Assembly: GCA_024362935.1 (NCBI GenBank)
Contig: JANCRA010000009.1
Coordinates: forward strand, 14,515,572 to 14,579,571
Length of the DNA: 64,000 bases
Source of the DNA: Setophaga petechia
Lineage: Eukaryota; Chordata; Aves; Passeriformes; Parulidae
Direction of reading: 5' to 3'
Below are positions 52,135 through 64,000 of the stretch, piece after piece. Within the stretch, counting starts at the first letter, position 1, and each line of letters opens with the position of its first letter. Below the pieces are notes generated by a model. The model worked only from the letters and a program-made list of their open reading frames with translations, was not told the DNA's origin and did no database searches. The position numbers and the translations under genes were made by a program.

Positions 52135-53222
52135 TTACTTGACTTTGGAAGATAAAGCCTGTTTGAAACGTCTCTTTAGATCTTGCATGTTGGGAGATTT
52201 GGGCCGAGGGATGATGGATGACCGCCTCCTGTCCGTGCTGCCAGCATGCTGTAGTTTGCTGACCTCCTTGCAAAGGTACTGGAAGACATCACAGACACCT
52301 TGGGAGTCCTCACTGGTGGAGATTTCCAAGAACAGGCTGCCCAGTTCATCTGCCAGCTGTAGTCCCTCTTTTGCCTGTACTTGCCTGGCATGGAGGAGGT
52401 CTGCTTTGTTTCCCACAATAATGATAGGAGTCCTGGCATCGGGGTGCACTTTGCGAATGTGCTGGTAGAGAGGCTGGACAGACTGGTAGCTGCTGTAGTC
52501 TGTGATGGAGTAGACCAGCAGGAAGCCCTCTGCCCACTTTACACACCGGGACAGGGAGTCCAGCACCTGCACACAGTCCTCCTGCACCTGCGGTACAACA
52601 GAGAGCACAGATTCGGCATTGGGTCATGAGAGTATAAAGACCAAGCACAGCACCATCAAACGGATCCAAAGGGAAGCCTGAGCTCTGTCTCAGGTGACCA
52701 AGTCTGGGCATGCAGGAAATTTGGGCTCAGATGCTGAGCCTTTGGGTAGCGCAGGAGAACCGATTGATCCAAAACATCTCCGTACCTGAATGCATCCCGG
52801 TGTGTCTTGGATCTGCACGGCAACGTGGTCCCCGTCCAGATGGACAAGCCGGGAGTAGAGGTTGCCTGTGGAGCAGAGAGCCGTGAGCCCGGACGGACGC
52901 GGGGCCCCGCCGCCCGCAGCCCCGCCGCCCGCAGCCCCGCCCGCCTCACCTGTGTTGGGCTCGTAGTCGCCGATGAAGCGCTTGGTCAGGAACCGCACGA
53001 TCATGGCTGAAACACAGAGCGTCGCGTTAGGCGGGACGGACGGACGGACAGACGGGGGAAGGGGACGGGCAGGGGAAGAGGACGGGCAGCCCCGCACTCA
53101 CCGCTCTTGCCGACGCCGCGGGCACCCAGCACGGCCAGGCGGACCTGGGCGCCGGGCGGCCCCAGAGGGCACTCGGCGATGGGCGCCAGCAGGAAGGGCT
53201 GGGACATGCTCGGCAGGCGCAT
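52135..53222 (-). CDS. RASL11A: RASL11A, atypical Ras-like small GTPase (4 exons, complete)
   Basis: The coding exons are 53222-53102, 53006-52950, 52865-52786 and 52587-52135, joined by three GT-AG introns of only 95, 84 and 198 bp. Together they give 711 nt and a 236-residue protein, close to the 242 residues of human RASL11A. The start was chosen because [15 protein letters not shown] aligns with the family N-terminus; the frame is open further upstream but that part is GC-rich promoter sequence. Visible GTPase motifs are the P-loop GARGVGKS (33-40), a switch I region around YEPNTG (55-60), DTPGC (80-84) in place of the usual DTAGQ, NKAD (146-149) and EIST (174-177). The tail is basic ([13 protein letters not shown]) and has no CAAX prenylation box. 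Family knowledge: RASL11A is a nucleolar, chromatin-linked GTPase reported to promote pre-rRNA synthesis. It lies about 4.6 kb downstream of RPL21 on the same strand, as in mammals. Confidence 0.96.
52905..52943. repeat. 16-bp GC-rich tandem duplication in RASL11A intron 2
   Basis: The word CCCCGCCGCCCGCAG is repeated twice with a third partial copy. It lies just downstream of the 5' splice site of the 84 bp intron. Confidence 0.7.
53033..53057. repeat. (GGAC)n microsatellite in RASL11A intron 1
   Basis: Four tandem GGAC units followed by a degenerate unit lie in the 95 bp first intron. The repeat occupies about a quarter of the intron. Confidence 0.7.
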
Positions 53223-53305
53223 GGGAGAGGCGGCTCGGCGGCCGGAGGGCTCGCACGGCTTCGCTTGGCTCGGCCGGCAGCGCCCGGAGCGGGCGGCCCC
53301 GGCGG

Positions 53306-53313
53306 CTTTTAAG
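53306..53313 (-). promoter_or_regulatory. RASL11A: TATA-like element of RASL11A
   Basis: CTTAAAAG lies about 85 bp upstream of the RASL11A start codon inside very GC-rich sequence, where an AT-rich octamer stands out. The position suits a TATA-like box with a short 5' leader. No transcript end is visible, so this is inference. Confidence 0.4.
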
Positions 53314-53570
53314 GGCCCCGGCGGCGGCTCCGCCCTGGACCCGCCCCGCTGCCGCGGCACCGCCCCCGCCGTACCGCCCTCTCCGCTCGATTTACCCGCC
53401 CGGCTTCTCCCTCTTCCTTTTTCTCCCACCCTCCCCACTCCCAGGGCGTGGGGTGGTCCCGGCGGGCACAGTCCAGGGGTCTGGCGGACAGCCTGGGCAG
53501 GCCGTGAAACCTGCGTCCCACGGCAGGGGCAAGCATCCTGCTGGGCATCCCCCCCGCCCGAGGAAGACAG

Positions 53571-56500
53571 GCAACTGCGCCACCCTCTCAGCAGTGAGGG
53601 ACTCCCGTCTTGAAAGAAAGGAAATAATTATTTTACCTCAGACTATTTTGTTTCTATACCCGAACATATCCTTCTGCAGCCAATGTTGAAAACTCAGCTT
53701 GTGGACCAAACAACGGCCAGCCCTGAAATCTAAGTGGTCTTGATTGGGCCCTTTGGGTTTTTGAACTAGAGAAGTTTCGGAGAAGAATGGTGCTCCACCA
53801 CGGGCTGTCCTATTTAAGGACAGCCTCAGTCCTGCAAGCAGCTGTGCAGATGTTTCAGTCTCCACAAACCATTGCCCTGGCTCCTGCTTCTGCTCTGTGC
53901 TGCCCTGCAACTGTGTGAGTACTTAAAAGATAAATAATCCATTCAGAGGCTGCTTTCATTTTTATCAGGGAGATAGCACATGCCAGCAGGATACAACATG
54001 GAAAAGGACAGTGGATGGTACTCAAATGGACTGATCTCATGGCACAGAGGGATGGAGTCACCATGAGAGCTGCAGATGCTTGGACAGCCCAGCTGACCCT
54101 GGATGCTCACACACAGGCAGCTGTGTTAAGACAATCCTAATTACATCAGTTAAAGTAGTACCTGCAGAAAAGCATAGTGGAAGAAGCACTGATGATTATT
54201 TGTGCTACTTTAGTGCCCAAGAACCCTTATGGGTTTCTTTTCACTTCCAAAAGCTATTGCCCCTGAAGTTTCTACTTTACTCCCAATCATGCCAGCAAGC
54301 TCTTTTTCTTTTGGGAAAGGAGACTTCTCTTGTATCACTAAAAGCTTTTGGTTTCCAGGTTCCCGCTACTGTCACCTCCCCCTAGTGTCAGGGGATCGCT
54401 TGTCTTCGGCCTCACTCACAGAGCCAGCAGCAGTTATTTCTACATACTTCTTTACAAAAGAGCTATCAGAGTACATTCAGTGTGCCCCTGAAAGAATGCT
54501 ACTGAAACGAGTCCGTTCCAGGCAGAGGATTCCCAGGTCCTGAGCTGTGAAAGCAGCATTGAACAACTGTCCTCAAACCTTGAAGGAGCTGCCTCTTTCT
54601 CCTCTACAACTCGAGCTGCCTTGCCTGCTGCTGGGAGCACCCCCAAAGGGAAAGTCAAGCAGAGAGATAACGTTGCCCAAGCCCAGGCAGGACACCCTGT
54701 GAAGGAATTAATGTCCAGCATGTGATGGACTGTCTCCATCAGTACCTACCCAGGTGCAACAGGAGCAGCTCAGTAAGTTGAAGCATTTGGGGCCCAGATT
54801 AGCTGTCCCCATGCTGCAGACTAAGCACCCCTGGGATGTGTGAGGCTCCAGGCTATTCCAAGGGGCCTTTCTCTGCTCTGCAGGCCCCACCTGGAAGTGC
54901 CAGGCTGTACTTCTTTAACCCCCTCTGTGGATGGCCTATCCCACTATCCCTATGGCCCATCACGATCCCCTTTCCCTCAGCAACACTGCTCAGTGCCAGG
55001 CATGCCATACTGCTGCCTGACACATCCCGCTGTTCCAAGCTTTGGCAACATTCAACAGCAGTACTTTTGTGGGGAGAGTAGGTGGCTTGTTCCTGTGATG
55101 GTGGCATGGAGAACATTCTGAGAACATCTGGAGCTTCTTTATTTCATTATTTTTCTGAGTTCCTAAGCAGTATGGGTGCAGCTGGTGGGAGCAATGTTCC
55201 TACCCCATGCAGCCTCTGTACTGACAATGGTTCCTCCTCCCACTTCCCAGTCCTGCCTTTTCACTGACCCTCCCTGCCTGATACTGCCTACACAGTGCTC
55301 AGGAAACCTCAAATCCTGCTGTTGCCAATAGGCTAAAAAAGATGAAGCTGACAGCTCAGAAGGCAGCTTCCTTGCTGCTTCTCTAGGAGACAACAGGAGA
55401 TTTTGCCAGGGCTTTTTCCAGGGGTAAAGATTTGTGGCTGTAAAGGAGCCTCAGAACAGGACTGCAGAGAACTGGTTACAGCTCATGGGTTTAGTGTGTA
55501 AAACCCTTCCAGAGCAAGTCAAAACTGGTGACTCCAACCCCTGTAAGGAACATGCTTCATGTTTCAGCTCAGGACTGGAGATGTCTCTACAGGCAGTTCT
55601 TCAGCTTTTCCCAATTCACAGATCTCCCTCTTTCGTCAGGATTGTGCAAAAACAGGGCAGCCAAACACACGAGAAGTAAACTTCAGCAGCTGAGATCAGG
55701 TACTGAGATCTGTTAAGTGTCTGCGCTGTGAGACTTCAGATGAGTGTGGAAAATCCCCACTTCACTAAGTGCAACAAACAGGCTACACCTTCGTTTATTT
55801 GTCCTCTTTCCAAACATTAAAAACAAACGAACAAAAAAGGTTATTTTCTTCCTGTACAAACCCAGATTCATTTTCAGTCATTTCTGGGAATCCTGACCAA
55901 GAAAACCTTCCCAACCTCACTTCCCAGCCCAGAGAGCTTCCAAATATGCATTTACAACCAACTACCGTTGGCATAGCGACCTTAAAAACACTTTTTCTAA
56001 ATAAATTGAATAGTGTTGCAATGCAGTGTCTCTGGGAGCACAGCTCTTAAACAAGACCACTGTAATGCTGTCCAGTCTTAGTATTCAAATTTGTTGAAAG
56101 TAAGTTCAAAAAGTTTAGAACTGTGCCCCGCTTATGAGGTTAATCATTTCATCATGCTGCTACAGCTAATCCGCTGTGATTTTGACAAATGAGTACTAAC
56201 CATACATAGAACCAAAATAGCCTAGACATGAATGCATGAGAAGCAAATTTAAAATGCCATCACCAGTCTGCATCCAACAGCCTCCCACTTAATTCCTACA
56301 AAGCCTAGTGGAAAACGATGCTTATCTTGTAGGGCAAATACCACTTTTAAATGGCTGTGGAAACTGACAAGCCAAAGAGGTTGATAAAGCACACAAATCT
56401 TGCTGCTCCAAGGAAAGCCCCTTGACCATAAAAGCCAAGTGCATATGATGCACAACTCTACTGTCATGGAGCAGCCTGCTAAGGGGCATGCTCCTCCAAG

Positions 56501-57839
56501 TCATTCCAAAGTCATTCCACCTATACAGCCTGTTGCATCTTCTGAGATGGGAGCTTAAGAGAACTTCAAACGTAGCAATCTGCTCACTGGAACTTGGAAA
56601 CTCCAGCCCATCCAACCTAAATCCCTTTACCCTTAAACACCAGCCCAAGCCAGACTCTGAATTCAAGGTCTGAAACCTACATTCCATGGGAATGGGAACA
56701 CCCACGATTGAGAGTTAGGTAAAAGCAAACCTCATCTCTGTGTTCCTTACTCCCACACTTACAAGCTGCCCTGCAATTCACTGTTCAGCAACTCTCAGCA
56801 GTGAACACCTACAAACAGCTTGAGGTCACTTGCTGCTCTAGTACTTCAGTCTACACGTAGACATTAGTTTTACATCACTTACTGAAGGCAGCTGAGCAAT
56901 GCCTGACATGACACTTCAAGGTAAACTATTATTTACCTGTAACTATGAAACAAGCCTGAGACAGTGCGTTTTCAAGGCTAACCAAGCAGGTTCCCTTCAG
57001 CAGTCTCTAGAAGGCCGCACACTGCTTCAAGCAAAGCTCACTAAACCAGCACTGGTTAGTAAACAGTCAGCTGAAAATCTTCCACTGAAGAACTGCACAG
57101 GTGGCAGTGGGCTTTTGTGAGACATGAGTAAATATGGGATGAGAGGAATTCACTGCAACATTCAACAGGCATGCAATAAACATATAAAATGCAAGTGTTT
57201 AGTAGCTATACCAGCCAATTAAAATGTTAAAAATCAAAATACAAAGGCTGGCAGTTTTGGAATGAAACCCTTGTTTCTAAACTACCACTATTTTGCAAGA
57301 AGGCTTATTGGCATGGGGATGCTGTAAACATTATTTTGCAAGTTACACTGGTGGAAGAACAAAATTTGCCTACAGACATTTCCCTAGAGGTTGTTTTCAA
57401 AAATGGTTTCAACAATTCCTCAGTATTCATGAGGCTGCTTAGCCAAAACCGCACACGAATGAAATCTGAAACACCTTATCTCTTTTCCTACCCAAAAAAA
57501 AAAAAAAAAATCAAGCCTTCAAGTGGCACTGGGTGATTCTTGATAAAAGTTCTTAGTCTGCTGGTGAAATATTCCATGGCCCCTCATAATAACTCATGAT
57601 CATTACTAAGCACTAGCAAATTTCAGTGTTCCTAGCCTTTATCATCTATATAAATGATGGAATTCGTCAGCAAAAGCTGCAGATGATTTAAATGACTAAG
57701 CATCATGGTAAATGCAAGCTAAATAAATAAACTCCAATAGAAGAAGGTTTCTAAAGCATCTGTTCAAACAAAAAAACCCCAAACCCAACTAAATGAATCA
57801 GCCACAATCACATACACTTGTCCAAAAGCATATCTTTAG
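53571..57839. other. RPL21-RASL11A spacer
   Basis: About 4.3 kb between the RASL11A promoter island and the RPL21 poly(A) signal. Only a poly(A) run at 57491 stands out. No exon of either gene is visible in it. Confidence 0.7.
57491..57511. repeat. Poly(A) run
   Basis: A run of about 17 A lies in the RPL21-RASL11A spacer. There is no adjoining retrotransposed gene sequence that I recognise. Confidence 0.85.
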
Positions 57840-57845
57840 TTTATT
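57840..57845 (-). terminator. RPL21: poly(A) signal of RPL21
   Basis: AATAAA on the minus strand begins 13 bp after the RPL21 stop codon. A very short 3' UTR of this type is typical of ribosomal protein genes. Confidence 0.85.
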
Positions 57846-57858
57846 TTTTAAACATACA

Positions 57859-61076
<3,218 letters not shown>

Positions 61077-61387
61077 TTACTGTAAAAAATTAAGGCAAAT
61101 TATTCACAACTATCAGTCCACTCACCACAAAGCTGATGGAATTTTCAAGTATTTCAGATTAATGGACTCTTTAAGCCTATTCAGATAATGACACTGCTTC
61201 AGTTCAAGCAATTAGGCATCCAAAGAAATCAGAGCTTATAGGACCACAGTTTAACTCAGGTTAGAATGCATGCCAGCAAGGTACTCAGTTTAACTCCTGC
61301 TTACAGCAAGGTCTACTGAGGTCAAGCCAAGCTACTCAAGAACTTTCTCCACTCAGGTCTTGAAACTTGACTGGAGTAACTTCTTGA

Positions 61388-61735
61388 GTAGGACCAAAGA
61401 ATATTCAGTATCAGAAGAGACCCATAAGGACCAACTCTTGCCTCTGTCAAGAGCACCTGAAGAGTCACAGCATGTAACTGAGAGCATAGTTCAGAAGATT
61501 ATTAAACTCTCTAGGGCTGGTGCTGTGACCAGCTTCCCCAGGGAGCCCATTCCAGTGCCCAACCACCCTTGGGGTGAAAAACCAAACCCTGATACCCAAA
61601 TCAAAACCTTCCCTGGCACATCTTCACGCCACTTCCTCGGGGTCCCATCTCTGGTCACCCCAAAGATCAGTGACTGCCCCTCCACTTCCACTCAGGCAGA
61701 AGCTGTAGCAATGAGGAGCAGGTGCTCCTTGTATT
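61388..61735 (-). mobile_element. CR1 LINE fragment, antisense, within RPL21 intron 1
   Basis: The plus strand reads like the complement of a CR1 tail: it includes GTGACCAGCTTCCCCAGGGA, then CCCATTCCAGTGCCC and AACCACCC, and further on CCCCTGGCACA-type and GGGTCCC-type blocks. It is heavily diverged and has no coding capacity. CR1 is the dominant avian LINE. It lies in the same orientation as RPL21. Confidence 0.75.
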
Positions 61736-62182
61736 ACTTTCCCGCAGGACCTTACTGCATAACCTTCCTAGGGAGCATATTGGAGGCCTGGCTGTTGCCA
61801 TTAACATTATTCCCCTTATATCCAGTCTGAGCTTCTCCAGACTTCAGCTGGTTGTTCCATGCTCCTTCCACATGCCCTTGCCAGGCACCAGGACACATCC
61901 TCTCGCTGTGAGATGTCCCTCGATGACACCCCTGGCCCGTTCCCTAAGCCCCTCCTTACTAGGCATCCATAAGGCAGGATCCCCACCACAACATTCACAG
62001 GCCACTATTACGTCTGACACAAGGCTCACATGCTCCGCAAGCCTACGCGGCCATCCCGGTATTGTCGGTCCCTGTGCCGCCTTCCCTGCCCCGACATCCC
62101 GCCGGAGCGGCCGGGCCCGCCGCCACGTGCAGCAGCGCTGCTGCTCCGCACCGGCACCCGCCGCGGGCCTCGGCGGCCCCTG

Positions 62183-62254
62183 CCTCCCTCAGCACGCCCC
62201 TTCCTCCCTCCCTCAGCATCCCCCTTTCTTCCTCCCTCAGCACCCTCCTTCCTC
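62183..62254. repeat. 24-bp minisatellite, three copies, in RPL21 intron 1
   Basis: The word CCTCCCTCAGCA recurs at 62183, 62207 and 62231, an exact period of 24 bp with diverging tails rich in C and T. It lies inside the promoter CpG island, in the first part of intron 1. Confidence 0.85.
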
Positions 62255-62480
62255 CCGCCCGCCCCCCGCAATCCGCCCGGCACCGCCACCCGCAACCCGC
62301 GGCCTCCTCGCTCCCCCACTCCCCGCCCTAGGAAGGCCGTGGTGCTCCCATCAGAGCCGGCGGCACCCCGCCCGACCCCGCCGGCAGCAGGAGCCCTCCG
62401 GCCGCGTCCCCGCTCCGTGTCCCCGCCACCCCGCGTCCCCAGCGCGTCCCGCGGAGCGGCGGAGGAGCGCGGGAGCTCAC

Positions 62481-62522
62481 CGTGCGTGCGCACAAAATGG
62501 CGCCCCGGCTCCAAAGGAAGGG
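62481..62522 (-). other. RPL21: RPL21 non-coding first exon (5' UTR)
   Basis: The sequence GCGCACGCACG followed by GTGAGCTC is a good 5' splice site at 62481/62480. It lies in a CpG-rich region upstream of the coding exon, whose acceptor TTTTTTACAG ends at 61080. The exon contains GCGCCATTTTG, a common motif in ribosomal protein leaders. The 5' boundary is estimated from the pyrimidine start tract. Confidence 0.7.
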
Positions 62523-62524
62523 GG
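62511..62524 (-). promoter_or_regulatory. RPL21: 5' TOP-like transcription start tract of RPL21
   Basis: On the minus strand CCCCCTTCCTTT precedes exon 1. Ribosomal protein mRNAs start at a C within a pyrimidine run, and this 5' TOP motif puts translation under mTOR/LARP1 control. The exact start base cannot be fixed from sequence alone. Confidence 0.55.
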
Positions 62525-62719
62525 CGGCGCCGCGCCCGCCCTTAACAGCGGGGCCTCGGCGGGGCTGCCCGCGCCGCGCCTGACGGGAAGGGGACGGCCT
62601 GAGGGGCCGCGAGCCCCGGGATGCTGGTCCCGAAAAACGGCAGCGGCACAAGGCTGATCCTGCGGCTAAAGCAGGGAGTAACGCCGCGGGTTTCAGGGCT
62701 GTGCATGTGTTTTCATGGG

Positions 62720-62962
62720 AACGGGCAGAAAGCGATGCACAGGAAGTTCCGGCTGAACGTGAGGAAGAGCTTATTTCCTGTGCGGTGACCGCACACTGGA
62801 ACAGAACGCCCGGAGAGGTTGTGGAGCCTCCCTCACTGGAGCTATTAAAGAACTGTCCGAACGCAATCCTGGGCCATGTGCTGTGGCACGGCCCTGCTGG
62901 AGCAGGGAGTCTGGACCAGATGCCCCTTCCAGCCTGGGGCACCCTGTGACTCTCTGAGATGG
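62720..62962 (+). mobile_element. CR1 LINE 3' fragment upstream of RPL21
   Basis: The stretch contains GTGAGGAAGAGCTTATTTCC, ACACTGGAACAGA, CCCGGAGAGGTTGTGGAG and, near its end, GGACCAGATGCCCCTTCCAG. These are the ordered landmarks of the terminal CR1 region. It is about 200 bp upstream of the RPL21 start and points away from the gene. Only the 3' end is present, as usual for 5'-truncated CR1 copies. Confidence 0.85.
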
Positions 62963-64000
62963 GGGTGGGAGAGGTCTGGCAGCGGGGGTGTCGGGAACAG
63001 GGAAGACGAACGAGATATCTGTCAGGGATCCCGAGGAGCGAGTCCTGCGGTGAGCAGCTGGCCCGCCATCCTTAAGGAAACAAGTTTGGAAATGTAGAAC
63101 ATAAGCAGCCAGCAGGGTGTTTTACGGCATGAAAGTACTACGCCAGCATTTAAATCGGCGGCAGTGTGAGGCTGCCGGCGCTGCTGTGTGTCAGTCACGG
63201 CTGCCCGACCGGAGATCCCGCATTCCCGGGCACAGGGAGGCGGGCTGGGAGAAGCATGCTAACAACCAGAGGCGAGGAGGCAGCGCAGGTTTGGGTTTTC
63301 TTAGTATTGTAATGAAGTTTTTCGTATTATGATGCCATAATCTTCAGTTTGTATGGCAGAGATTTCCACCAGATAAATAAAACCCGGATTCTCCACGAAG
63401 AGCCCTTCCAGTGCCACAGGCTGCATGGGCTGCGAGAAGGAAGGGAGTGGTGAGCGGGGTCCCGAGCCGGCAGAGTGACTCGCTGTGTTTGTGCATCTCC
63501 GGTATCGGAGCAGACAGGAATCACCTTGGGAATCACTGGTTGCAGTGAGTCAAGACAGGGCCACCTTCCCCCAGGCTAAACATGCAGGGACGGTTCAAAA
63601 CTTGTCTTTGTTGAGGAGTTGCCCTACTGCAAAATTCTTGTTTTGAATGAACGAAGCACTTCTTTAATTTAGGGGAAGAATGATTACTTAAAGTGGGGTA
63701 TAAAATCCTTCTTGATCCTCTGACTAACCTCACGGTTCTACTGATAGTGTTTTGCAAAACTCAAGCCTTTTCAATCATCACTTTGAAGCAAGTTTATGGA
63801 TCACAAGAATGGATATAGAGGATTAAATTCACTATCATGTTCTCCTTGCAGAGCTGCCTGGCAGGACGTGTTCTGACAGACAGGCCCTGTCTCCACATGA
63901 AACCTCTTGGAGTAAAGTGTTATATTTAGAAAAATGTGTCTGTACTCCATCCCTTCACCATGAAAAATCTAGAATTTACAGCACTTGATATCTATGCAGA
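62963..64000. other. Upstream flank of RPL21, nothing recognised
   Basis: No coding exon or repeat is recognised after the CR1 tail. In mammals the next gene on this side is USP12, whose exons are not seen here and would lie beyond the window. Confidence 0.65.

Larger units (their letters stand above)
52870..53570. promoter_or_regulatory. CpG-rich promoter region of RASL11A
   Basis: The sequence switches from AT-balanced flanks to dense GC with many CpG dinucleotides and several CCGCCC or GGGCGG GC boxes. It covers exons 1 and 2, both short introns and about 350 bp upstream of the start codon. This is the usual form of a vertebrate CpG-island promoter. Long open frames on the opposite strand here are by-products of the base composition. 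Confidence 0.8.
62035..62660. promoter_or_regulatory. CpG island at the RPL21 promoter
   Basis: Dense GC with frequent CpG spans the RPL21 first exon, the start of intron 1 and about 130 bp upstream. It includes GC boxes (GGGCGG type) just upstream of the predicted start. Long open frames on both strands here (to 311 codons) result from the composition. Confidence 0.8.

Noticed and set aside
52973..53689. Open frame of 238 codons on the plus strand over RASL11A exon 1
   Set aside because: It is antisense to the first exons and promoter of RASL11A, with arginine, glycine and proline-rich product and no homologue that I recognise.
61722..62657. Open frame of 311 codons on the plus strand at the RPL21 promoter
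   Set aside because: It lies in a CpG island opposite RPL21 exon 1, is made of low-complexity proline, arginine and alanine, and crosses the 24-bp minisatellite. Stop-poor GC-rich DNA explains it.
62963..64000. Search for USP12 exons, expected next gene by mammalian order
   Set aside because: No exon with ubiquitin-protease motifs is seen; the gene probably starts outside the window.

Overview
The window looks like nuclear DNA from a bird, most probably a songbird. It has compact multi-exon genes with canonical GT-AG introns, CpG-rich promoters, CR1 LINE tails in both orientations, and long terminal repeats of the avian endogenous-retrovirus type. The species is not identified, and the songbird call rests on my recollection of the LTR style.

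Layout. The first 52 kb is an intergenic desert with no protein-coding gene I can support. It holds dated CR1 fragments (about 8.3, 11.3, 17.1-17.7, 19.9, 21.8, 31.8 and 43.8-44.4 kb), one clear solo LTR on the plus strand (33134-33784), one solo LTR on the minus strand (3784-4391), a probable third LTR (about 39.2-39.8 kb), a long tetranucleotide microsatellite (48.6 kb) and several small tandem or inverted repeats. Two complete genes lie in the last 12 kb, both on the minus strand. RASL11A (coding 53222 down to 52135, four exons) encodes an atypical Ras-like GTPase. RPL21 (coding 61067 down to 57859, five coding exons plus a non-coding first exon at about 62481-62522) encodes ribosomal protein eL21. 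The last 1.5 kb holds the RPL21 upstream region with a CR1 tail.

Two small nucleolar RNAs lie inside RPL21 introns. A box C/D RNA (59674-59754, intron 3) matches SNORD102. A two-hairpin H/ACA RNA (59166-59300, intron 4) is assigned to SNORA27 by structure and host gene. Both are supported by boxes and base-paired stems read directly from the sequence.

How they fit together. eL21 is a 60S subunit protein, its introns supply guides for rRNA modification, and RASL11A has been described as a nucleolar GTPase affecting pre-rRNA synthesis. The neighbourhood is therefore themed on ribosome production. The RPL21-RASL11A pair is also adjacent in mammals, so the arrangement is ancestral. I found no previously undescribed biological system. 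The most informative items are the snoRNA structures, the shifting splice and guide details in RPL21, and the LTR insertions.
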